Source: Actinomycetes bacterium (GTDB lineage Bacteria; Actinomycetota; Acidimicrobiia; Acidimicrobiales; UBA8190). Taken from it: a stretch of DNA of 9,624 bases. The stretch covers positions 1 through 9,624 of the forward strand of contig JAJZYI010000119.1 in assembly GCA_021798135.1 (NCBI GenBank), in the 5' to 3' direction. Below, in pieces: positions 1-6,080 of this stretch. The first letter of the stretch is position 1. Every line of letters starts with the position of its first letter. The position numbers were made by a program, and so were the translations under genes. The notes beneath the pieces are model-generated. The model searched no databases. It worked only from the letters and a program-made list of their open reading frames with translations, and had not been told where the DNA came from.

Positions 1-1775
1 ACCGGGTGGTCGGCACCATCGACGTTGCCTCCGCGCTGTCGACGGGCGAGCCCCGCTTCGCTCCCGGCCTGCTCGCTGCCGCCGACGGCGGCGTGCTGTA
101 CGTCGACGAGGTCAACCTGCTGCCGGACCACCTGGTCGACGTGCTGCTGGACGTGGCCGCCAGCGGGGTCAACCGGGTCGAGCGCGAGGGGATCTCCCGC
201 CAGCACCGGTCCCAATTCGTCCTCGTGGGGTCCATGAACCCCGAGGAGGGTGAGCTGCGCCCACAGCTGCTCGACCGCTTCGGCCTTGCCGTCGACGTGG
301 CTGCCGCCGCAGACGCGGCGACGCGGGCGGTCGCCGTCCGCCGTCGGCTGGCGCACGACGCCGATCCCGGCCGCCACGCCGAGCAGTGGGCCGCCGCCCG
401 AGCCGAGCTGGTGGCCCGGCTCGCCGGCGCCCGGCCAGCCGAGATCCCCGACGAGGTGCTGCAGGTCGTGGCGATGCTCTGCGTTTCGACCGGCGTCGAG
501 GGACTGCGGGCCGACCTCGCAATCTGCCGTGCCGCCTCGGCACTGGCCGGCTGGGAGGGCAGGCCGGCGGCCACGACCGACGACGTCCGGCGGGTCGCGC
601 CCTTCGCCCTGGCACACCGGCGGCGGCGTGGCCCGTTCGACGAGCATGGTGTCGACCGCGAGGAGATCGACGCCGCCCTGGCGCGCGCCTCCGGCAGCTC
701 CGCCGGCGACGACCCGTCGCCGGCCGGCAGCCGCAGGAGCGACGGCGGGCGCGGTCCTGGCGCCGCCGCCGGCGCGACCGGCGAGGAGAGCCCGACCACG
801 CCGGCTGACGGCGGTATGCCAGGTGACTCCGGCAAACCGGCGAGCGGCACGCCCGGTGATCGCTGGCGGTCCGGGGACGTGCCGACCGCCTCCGGTGAAC
901 CGGCCGTCGGCACGCCCAGTGACCGCGGGCGGTCACCCGCCGCCCAGGGTGCCGACCAGCCTGTCGCCCCGCTCGGCACCCCGACGCCGGTTGCCGCCGT
1001 GCGCGCGTCCTGGACCGATGAGCTGGACCAGCCCTCCGGTCGCCGATCCCCGGCCCAGGGCCGGCGCGGCCGACGGATCGGTGTCCGCGTGCCCGACGGG
1101 CCGGTCGCCTCCGTCGACCTGGGTGCCACGGTTCGGGCCGCTGCGCAGCGGCGGGCCGGGCGTGCAGCGGAGCCGGCGCTGCACGCCAGTGACCTTCGAG
1201 AGCCGGTGCGGGAGCAGCAAGTCGGGAACCTCGTCATCCTCGCCGTGGACGCCTCGGCGTCGATGGGTGCCGATGCCCGCATGCAGGCGGTGAAGGGCGC
1301 GGTGCTGGGCCTGTTGGTCGACGCCTACCAGCGGCGCGACAGGGTGAGCCTGGTGGCCTTCCGAGGGACGGCCGCGACCGTGCTGCTCCGCCCCACGGGG
1401 AGCGTCGAGGTTGCACGGGCTCGCCTGTCCGAGCTGCCGACAGGTGGCCGGACACCTCTGGCTGCCGGCATCGAGTGCTCCCTGGCCGTCGCCGCCCAGC
1501 ACCGGCAGGGCCACCGTCCGCTGCTGGTTCTCGTCTCCGACGGGCGCGCCACCGCCGGACCTGACGGCGTGGACCCGGTCGAGGCTGCGCTGGCCGCCGC
1601 AGCGGAGGTCCGTCGGCGGTCGGTGCCCGCCCTCGTCGTCAACGTCGAATCGGGTCCGGTGCGCCTGGGGCTGGCCGCGTCCCTGGCCGACGCCATGGGA
1701 GCCGATCACCTCACCCTGGCCGAGCTGTCGGCCGAGGCGATCGCGAGCACCGTGCGCGAGGTGGTGGCCCGGTGA
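1..1775 (+). CDS. Fused ChlI/ChlD-type chelatase ATPase with vWA domain (putative cobaltochelatase subunit), 5'-truncated
   Basis: AAA+ motor protein of the magnesium/cobalt chelatase class. It would use ATP to drive metal insertion by a large CobN-type subunit in the cytoplasm. The frame is already open at the left edge and the first visible residues (RVVGTIDVASAL) match the inside of a ChlI/BchI domain, so the GTG at 6 is not the true start; the Walker A loop is missing. Counting from position 6: Walker B VLYVDEVN with D34/E35, a sensor segment LVGSMNPEEGELRP, and conserved arginines R85 and R91 in RPQLLDRF. A disordered Pro/Gly/Ser/Arg-rich linker covers about residues 225-400. A C-terminal vWA domain begins near 408 with a complete MIDAS: DASAS (D415), T483 in GGRTPL and D512 in VSDG. 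The I-D fusion resembles actinobacterial proteins annotated as putative cobaltochelatase subunits. The cobalt permease and cob genes downstream favour cobalt over magnesium. It overlaps the next start by 4 bp. Confidence 0.93.
   Translation, partial: RVVGTIDVASALSTGEPRFAPGLLAAADGGVLYVDEVNLLPDHLVDVLLDVAASGVNRVEREGISRQHRSQFVLVGSMNPEEGELRPQLLDRFGLAVDVAAAADAATRAVAVRRRLAHDADPGRHAEQWAAARAELVARLAGARPAEIPDEVLQVVAMLCVSTGVEGLRADLAICRAASALAGWEGRPAATTDDVRRVAPFALAHRRRRGPFDEHGVDREEIDAALARASGSSAGDDPSPAGSRRSDGGRGPGAAAGATGEESPTTPADGGMPGDSGKPASGTPGDRWRSGDVPTASGEPAVGTPSDRGRSPAAQGADQPVAPLGTPTPVAAVRASWTDELDQPSGRRSPAQGRRGRRIGVRVPDGPVASVDLGATVRAAAQRRAGRAAEPALHASDLREPVREQQVGNLVILAVDASASMGADARMQAVKGAVLGLLVDAYQRRDRVSLVAFRGTAATVLLRPTGSVEVARARLSELPTGGRTPLAAGIECSLAVAAQHRQGHRPLLVLVSDGRATAGPDGVDPVEAALAAAAEVRRRSVPALVVNVESGPVRLGLAASLADAMGADHLTLAELSAEAIASTVREVVAR
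828..934 (+). repeat. Two-copy imperfect repeat (63-bp spacing) in the linker of the chelatase gene
   Basis: A 44-bp block at 828-871 recurs at 891-934 with only a few substitutions. The offset of 63 bp equals 21 codons. It encodes SGKPASGTPGDRWRS and SGEPAVGTPSDRGRS in the low-complexity linker between the AAA+ and vWA halves. The spacing keeps the frame, so copy-number change would alter linker length without breaking the protein. The linker is probably unstructured. Confidence 0.75.
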
Positions 1776-2935
1776 CGGCGTCGCCCTCGGCGGCGGTCGG
1801 GCTGCAGGGGTCGGCGGTCGGCGGGGGGTCCGACGGCGGCCGTCGGGCCGGCAGGGCCCCTCGCCTGCAGCGGCGTGACTGGGCGCAGGTCGGCGTCATG
1901 GGTGCCGTCGTCGTCGGGCTCCACGCGCTCGGCTGGGGACTCTTCGTCATGGTCGTGCTGCCCCGCCATCTCCCCTATCCAGGGCTCGGCATCGGCATCG
2001 GCGCCGCGCTCACCGCCTACACCCTGGGCGTCCGCCATGCCTTCGACGCCGACCACATCTCGGCGATCGACAACGTAACACGCAAGCTGATGGCCGACGG
2101 CAAACGGCCGTTGGGCACCGGGTTCTTCTTCTCCCTCGGGCACTCCAGCCTGATCGTGGCGACGGGGATCGCCCTGGCCTTCGCGGCGCGGGCGGTCATG
2201 CGGGGGGTCGTGGACCCCCACTCGACCTACGAGCGCGTCGGAGCGGTGGTGGGGACCGCCGTGTCTGGCGGCTTCCTGTACCTCATAGCCGCCCTCAATC
2301 TGGCGGTGCTGGCCGGCATCGCCAGGACGGCCCGTGCCCGGCGCGAGGGCACCGTGGATGACGACCTCGAACGGCACCTCGGGCGGCGAGGGTTGCTGGC
2401 TCGGCTGTTCGCCCGGGTGACCCGAGCGGTCAGCCACCCGTGGCAGATGGCACCCGTGGGCACGCTGTTCGCGCTGGGATTCGACACGGCCAGCGAAGTG
2501 CTCCTCCTGGCGGCCACGGCCGCCGCCGCGTCGCAGGGTATGGCGTGGTACTCGGTGCTGGCGCTCCCCCTGCTTTTCGCCGCGGGGATGACCCTGTTCG
2601 ACACGGCAGACGGGCTCTTCATGAACCTGGCGTACGGGTGGGCGTTCGCCGACCCGGGGCGTAAGCTCACGTACAACCTGGTCGTCACCGCCCTGTCCGT
2701 GATCGTCGCGTTCGGCGTCGGCTCGGTGGAGCTGCTGGGCCTGGGGGCACGGGAGCTGCACCTCGGCGGTGAGCCCTGGCGCGCCATCCGGTCGATAGGG
2801 ATCGACCAGATTGGCTTGGCCGTCGTGGCGTTGTTCGCCGGGGCGTTCCTCGTCGCGGGCGTCGTCGTCCACCGCTCGAAGGCCCTGCGCGCCGCGACCT
2901 GTGCCATGCCCGGAGCACCGAAGAGGAGCCCATGA
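1772..2935 (+). CDS. NiCoT (HoxN/NixA) family nickel/cobalt permease
   Basis: Integral membrane transporter for Ni2+/Co2+, 387 residues, about the usual NiCoT length. The signature RHAFDADHI is present with the H-X4-DH metal motif at H89, D94 and H95. Other family blocks are FFFSLGHSSLIV (H124), LGFDTASEVLLL (D238) and GMTLFDTADGLFM (D277). Hydrophobic segments alternate with short loops, and there is a cytosolic-looking charged stretch (ARARREGTVDDDLERHLGRRG) near 190-210. The GTG start at 1772 overlaps the previous stop (GTGA) and has an SD-like GAGGTGG at 1758-1764. The first 35 residues are a low-complexity extension, so an internal start such as the ATG at 1900 is possible but less likely. 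The cob context makes Co2+ supply for B12 the probable job; NiCoT sequences alone do not settle Ni versus Co. Confidence 0.93.
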   Translation: MTASPSAAVGLQGSAVGGGSDGGRRAGRAPRLQRRDWAQVGVMGAVVVGLHALGWGLFVMVVLPRHLPYPGLGIGIGAALTAYTLGVRHAFDADHISAIDNVTRKLMADGKRPLGTGFFFSLGHSSLIVATGIALAFAARAVMRGVVDPHSTYERVGAVVGTAVSGGFLYLIAALNLAVLAGIARTARARREGTVDDDLERHLGRRGLLARLFARVTRAVSHPWQMAPVGTLFALGFDTASEVLLLAATAAAASQGMAWYSVLALPLLFAAGMTLFDTADGLFMNLAYGWAFADPGRKLTYNLVVTALSVIVAFGVGSVELLGLGARELHLGGEPWRAIRSIGIDQIGLAVVALFAGAFLVAGVVVHRSKALRAATCAMPGAPKRSP

Positions 2936-5430
2936 CAGCACCCACCAGGGTCGAGCAGCGCGGCGTCCAGGCGGTGCCGCCCGACGAGCGGTACGGACGT
3001 GCCCGCAGCCTGTTCGGGGTGTGGTTCGCCGCCAACCTCGGCGTCCTCGCCGTCGTCTTCGGCGCCATCCTGGCTTCGTTGGGGCTCGACCTGGTGCAGG
3101 CGGTGCTCACCACGGTCGTGGCGGCGACGGCGTCGTTCGCTCTGGTCGGGGCGGTGTCGGTGGCCGGCCAGCGCGCCGGCGTGCCCGCCATGGTGCTGTC
3201 ACGGCGGGCGCTGGGACGAGCCGGGAACCTGGTGGCGGCGGCGGTGGGCTGGGTGAGCGTGCTGGGCTGGGAGGTGGTGACGTCGGTCATCGGGGCGTGG
3301 GCCCTGGCCAGCGCGGCGCACGCCGCCCTCGGCATACGGGCCGGAGCGGCCACCGACACGCTGGCGCTCGGCGTCATGCTGGGCGCGTCACTCGTCCTCG
3401 GCGTGCTCGGCCATGGCGCTATCGTGCGCTTCCAGCGGTTGGCCTCCGTCGGGTTCGGCCTCCTCACCGTGGCCGTGGTCCCCGTGCTCCTGCTGCACGT
3501 CCACCGGGCGGAGGCCGCCGCAGCGCACCCGGCGCCGCTACGCACCGTGCTGGTGGCCGGCGGGATCCTGGCGGCGGGCACCGGCATCAGCTGGGTGAAC
3601 CTCGCTCCCGACTACAGCCGGTACCTGCCGCTGCACGAACACGCCCGGTCGGTCGTCGGCTGGGTCACGGCCGGGGCGGCGCTGCCGACCTCGGTACTGG
3701 TGGTGACCGGCTACCTCCTGAGCACCAAGGTGCACGGCCTGGCCACCGCCCTGAACCCGATCGGTCCGATCGGTGCCGCGCTCCCCGCGTGGCTATCGGC
3801 ACCCTTCCTGCTGGTCGCCGCCGGCGGCATGCTCGCCGAGTCCGACCTGGCCTGCTACTCGTCGGGCCTGACGCTGCTGGCGCTCGGGGTGCGGATCCGC
3901 CGCAGCCGCACGGTCCTGGTCGACGGTGCGGTGGTGTGCGGGGCGGGTCTGTGGCTCATGCTCGGCCGCTCGGGGTTCCTCAGCCCGTTCGAGAGCTTCC
4001 TGACCCTGCTCGCGACCGGGCTCAGCGCCTGGGCCGGGGTGGTGCTCGCCGACATGGTCCGAGCCGCGCGAGCCACCCGCCGGCACGGAGCGGGTGGCGC
4101 GTCGACCAACCCGGCCGTGAATGTTCCGGGACTGGCCGGCTTCGCCGCCGGATCGGCGGTGGCGCTGGCCACCACGGCGTCGCCGCTCTACACCGGGCCA
4201 CTCGCCGGCGGGCTGTTGGGCGACGGCAGCTTCGGGTTCGGGCTCGGGCTGGCGGTGGCTGCCGTCGTGTCGCTCGCCGGGTGGGAGCTGGTCGCGGCCG
4301 CTACCGCACGTCGTCGGAGCACCGGTGTCGGCACGCTCACCTGTAGGAGCGAGTGGACCGGTGAGGTCGTCGCGACCTCTGCCCGACGCGACGGGACCGG
4401 CAAGGGCACCGCGGGCGAGGGCCACGCACCGGGCGAGGCCGTCCCCGTCATCGCGCCGGCCAGCCGGCTCGTGCTGGTGGGCAGCATCCTGGTCGACATC
4501 CTCGTCCACGTGGACGCGTTGCCGAGCCGCGGCGGCGACGCCATCGCCAGCGATCGCACCCTGGCGAGTGGAGGAGGGTTCAACGTCCTGACCGCTGCAG
4601 CGCGCCTCGGTCTGCCGGGCGCGTACGCGGGCCTCGTCGGCGACGGCGCATTCGGGCGCCTGGTCGCCCGCGACCTCGAGGTCTCCGGTATCCGGTCGCT
4701 CGTGCCCCCGGTGGCCGGGGACGACACAGGCTTCACCGTGGGCATCGTCGAGGCCGGCGGCGAGCGCACCTTCCTGACCGCCCCGGGGATCGAGTCGCAG
4801 CTGGACGGCGGCGCGCTTGAGCGCGTCGGCCTCCGGGCCGGCGACGCCGTCTACGTCTCGGGCTACGACCTGCTCTACCCGGTTGCCGGTCCTGCGATTG
4901 CGTCATGGCTGCGGCAGCTGGGTCCCGAGCACCTGCTGGCGGTGGACCCCGGACCACTCGGGGCGGCGCCGGGCGGCCCCGTCGGCTCCGTCATCGGACG
5001 GGTCGACCTCTTCAGCGCGAACGAGCGCGAAGCCACCGGATGCACGGGTGAGCGCACCCCAGAGGCGGCAGCCGCGGCGCTCGCCAGTCGGCTCGCCCCC
5101 GGCGGCATCGCCGTGGTCCGGGTCGGGCCGGCGGGCTGCTGGGTTGCCCGCCAGGGAGCCGTGCCGGTGCACGTGCACGGGCACCGCGCCGCTGCCGTTG
5201 ACACCACCGGCGCCGGCGACGTCCACGTGGGTGCCATGCTGGCGCGGCTGGCGGCCGGCGACGACCCGGTGGCTGCTGCCGGCTTCGCCAATGTGGCGGC
5301 CGCGCTGTCCACCGAGCGCCATGGCGGGGCCAGCGGCCCCACCTCGGAGGCGATCGCCGCGGCAACAGCCCGTCCAAGTCCGATCGCGGCCGTCGGGACC
5401 GGACGCTCGGCGCCGCCGACCGCCCGGTGA
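2932..5430 (+). CDS. NCS1-family nucleobase permease fused to a PfkB-family kinase
   Basis: One uninterrupted 832-codon frame encodes two full-length modules. Residues 25-460 form an NCS1 (CodB/purine-cytosine permease-like) transporter with about 12 hydrophobic segments, the NCS1-like block QRAGVPAMVLSRRALG (80-95) and the hallmark WVNLAPDYSRYLP (221-233). A hydrophilic linker follows (about 460-511). Residues 512-822 form a ribokinase/PfkB domain: RLVLVGSILVDI at the start, GGGFN (547-551) as the substrate-site signature, the block TGFTVGIVEAGGERTFLT, and the ATP/anion-hole signature DTTGAGD (757-763) with the expected catalytic base D763. The residue after GAGD is V instead of the common F or A. 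ATG at 2932 overlaps the preceding stop (ATGA) and follows a purine-rich GAGGAG. Separate NCS1 permease and PfkB kinase genes do occur together in nucleoside-utilisation loci, so transport plus phosphorylation makes sense. The substrate is unknown. Confidence 0.9.
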   Translation: MTAPTRVEQRGVQAVPPDERYGRARSLFGVWFAANLGVLAVVFGAILASLGLDLVQAVLTTVVAATASFALVGAVSVAGQRAGVPAMVLSRRALGRAGNLVAAAVGWVSVLGWEVVTSVIGAWALASAAHAALGIRAGAATDTLALGVMLGASLVLGVLGHGAIVRFQRLASVGFGLLTVAVVPVLLLHVHRAEAAAAHPAPLRTVLVAGGILAAGTGISWVNLAPDYSRYLPLHEHARSVVGWVTAGAALPTSVLVVTGYLLSTKVHGLATALNPIGPIGAALPAWLSAPFLLVAAGGMLAESDLACYSSGLTLLALGVRIRRSRTVLVDGAVVCGAGLWLMLGRSGFLSPFESFLTLLATGLSAWAGVVLADMVRAARATRRHGAGGASTNPAVNVPGLAGFAAGSAVALATTASPLYTGPLAGGLLGDGSFGFGLGLAVAAVVSLAGWELVAAATARRRSTGVGTLTCRSEWTGEVVATSARRDGTGKGTAGEGHAPGEAVPVIAPASRLVLVGSILVDILVHVDALPSRGGDAIASDRTLASGGGFNVLTAAARLGLPGAYAGLVGDGAFGRLVARDLEVSGIRSLVPPVAGDDTGFTVGIVEAGGERTFLTAPGIESQLDGGALERVGLRAGDAVYVSGYDLLYPVAGPAIASWLRQLGPEHLLAVDPGPLGAAPGGPVGSVIGRVDLFSANEREATGCTGERTPEAAAAALASRLAPGGIAVVRVGPAGCWVARQGAVPVHVHGHRAAAVDTTGAGDVHVGAMLARLAAGDDPVAAAGFANVAAALSTERHGGASGPTSEAIAAATARPSPIAAVGTGRSAPPTAR

Positions 5431-5462
5431 CGTGTGGTGGCGGTCGACGTGACGCTTCCCTG

Positions 5463-5491
5463 CCGGCGCGACCTCGTTCGAACGTCGCCGG
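5463..5491 (+). other. Palindrome/hairpin-forming element
   Basis: CGTTCGAACG at 5475-5484 is a perfect 10-bp palindrome. It is flanked by arms CCGGCG (5463-5468) and CGCCGG (5486-5491), which can pair to extend an asymmetric hairpin. There is no T-tract, so it is not a standard intrinsic terminator. It could be an operator, an attenuation or RNA-processing hairpin, or chance in very GC-rich DNA. Confidence 0.3.
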
Positions 5492-5598
5492 GAGCAGGTC
5501 CCGCGCCGCGGGCCCGTGGCCGTGCCGAGGTCGTCGTGCGGCAGGACGAGGTCGTTGTCGAGGGCTCGACGCGGGCAACGCTGTGCACGCCTCGCCCC

Positions 5599-5604
5599 AG
5601 GAGG
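5599..5604 (+). promoter_or_regulatory. Consensus Shine-Dalgarno AGGAGG upstream of GTG 5614
   Basis: A perfect AGGAGG sits 9 nt before the GTG at 5614. Most other genes here have weaker SD sequences or rely on overlap coupling, so this match helps define the short ORF that follows. Confidence 0.5.
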
Positions 5605-5613
5605 AGACGCGAC

Positions 5614-5727
5614 GTGAGGTTGCGTTCCGCCGACCTGATCGCAGACGCGACCCACCGTCGTCGAGACCTGGGGCGGCACCGCCGTCGGCTCGCGGCGAGG
5701 AGGGGACGCCGGTGCGGAGCGCAGTGA
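5614..5727 (+). CDS. Small arginine-rich hypothetical protein (37 aa)
   Basis: Not recognised. The GTG at 5614 follows a perfect AGGAGG at 9 nt spacing and opens a 37-codon ORF ending at TGA 5725-5727. The product starts MRLRSADLIADATHRRRD and has 13 arginines in 37 residues, so it is strongly basic, with one cysteine near the C-terminus and no membrane segment. The last 16 bp overlap the next ORF, and that ORF's SD lies inside this one, an arrangement typical of translational coupling. It could be a leader-like peptide that controls downstream translation, a small nucleic-acid-binding protein, or chance. A longer version from GTG 5434 (97 aa) is possible but has no SD. Confidence 0.3.
   Translation: MRLRSADLIADATHRRRDLGRHRRRLAARRGRRCGAQ
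5698..5703 (+). promoter_or_regulatory. Consensus Shine-Dalgarno AGGAGG upstream of GTG 5712
   Basis: A perfect AGGAGG within GAGGAGGGG (5697-5705) is 8 nt before the GTG at 5712. It decides the start of the 122-aa ORF in preference to the far-upstream GTG at 5427 in the same frame. Confidence 0.5.
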
Positions 5728-6080
5728 ACGACGATGCGGCCGTGCCGGCGGGTCGCTCCCCCACGCCGGCCGCCTTCGCGGCGGTGCGCCAGGACCGGCT
5801 GGCCGAAGGTCCGGCGCGGCCGGTGGCGAAGGTGCAACCGGCCTCGGACGAGCACCCCGTGGTGGTCCTCGGCGGGGTGCCGTGCAGCGCCGGCCACCGG
5901 CGGGTCCCCGCTGGCGACGTGGCCGCGGTCCCCCGCGCCCAACCGCAGCGCAGCTCCATCGTCAGCACCGGCGCCGCCCATGGTGGGGTGACGGCACTCG
6001 CCGGTGTGGTCGGGGAGGCGGCCGAGGCCGGGCACGCTCTCGGTCAGGACCTTCGGGCGCGTCGAGGGATTGAGCCGTGA
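5712..6080 (+). CDS. Hypothetical protein (122 aa) directly upstream of the a,c-diamide synthase gene
   Basis: Not recognised. The frame is open from 5427, but only the part from 5712 looks coding: third positions are about 85% G/C after 5712 against about 65% before it, by hand count. GTG 5712 also has a perfect SD 8 nt upstream. Its TGA (6078-6080) overlaps the GTG of the next gene by 4 bp, as at other junctions in this operon. The product is Ala/Val/Gly/Arg-rich, with a hydrophobic stretch HPVVVLGGVPC near residue 50 and an alanine/glycine-rich C-terminal third (GGVTALAGVVGEAAEAGHAL), without a clear signal peptide or membrane helix. The antisense frame is also GC3-rich, so coding on this strand is likely but not certain. 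Confidence 0.42.
   Translation: MRSAVNDDAAVPAGRSPTPAAFAAVRQDRLAEGPARPVAKVQPASDEHPVVVLGGVPCSAGHRRVPAGDVAAVPRAQPQRSSIVSTGAAHGGVTALAGVVGEAAEAGHALGQDLRARRGIEP

Larger units (their letters stand above)
5431..5613 (+). other. Unassigned spacer after the permease-kinase gene
   Basis: No convincing gene start lies here. The frame of the upstream gene stays open after its TGA and its third positions stay fairly GC-rich, but there is no ribosome binding site near the GTG codons at 5434-5437. The spacer holds a 10-bp palindrome with flanking arms (5463-5491) and a valine-coding near-repeat, GAGGTCGTCGTG then GAGGTCGTTGTC, 21 bp apart. I looked for cobalamin-riboswitch landmarks (a B12 box and a GCAACTGT-like core) and did not find a credible set. 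Confidence 0.45.

Noticed and set aside
1706..2941. Long minus-strand open frame opposite the NiCoT permease.
   Set aside because: The + strand carries all NiCoT signatures; the antisense product is a low-complexity His/Arg/Gly/Glu-rich shadow.
5427..5711. Extending the 122-aa ORF upstream to GTG 5427 (217 aa), which would overlap the permease-kinase stop by 4 bp.
   Set aside because: The added 95 codons have many A/T third positions (about 65% GC3) and are arginine-heavy, unlike real genes here, while GTG 5712 has a perfect SD.
5430..5720. Possible cobalamin riboswitch: GGGCAACGCTGTG near 5565 and CCCCAGGAGGAGACG near 5595 faintly recall the conserved core and B12 box.
   Set aside because: The spacing and the flanking conserved helices are absent, and the AGGAGG string is better explained as a Shine-Dalgarno for GTG 5614.
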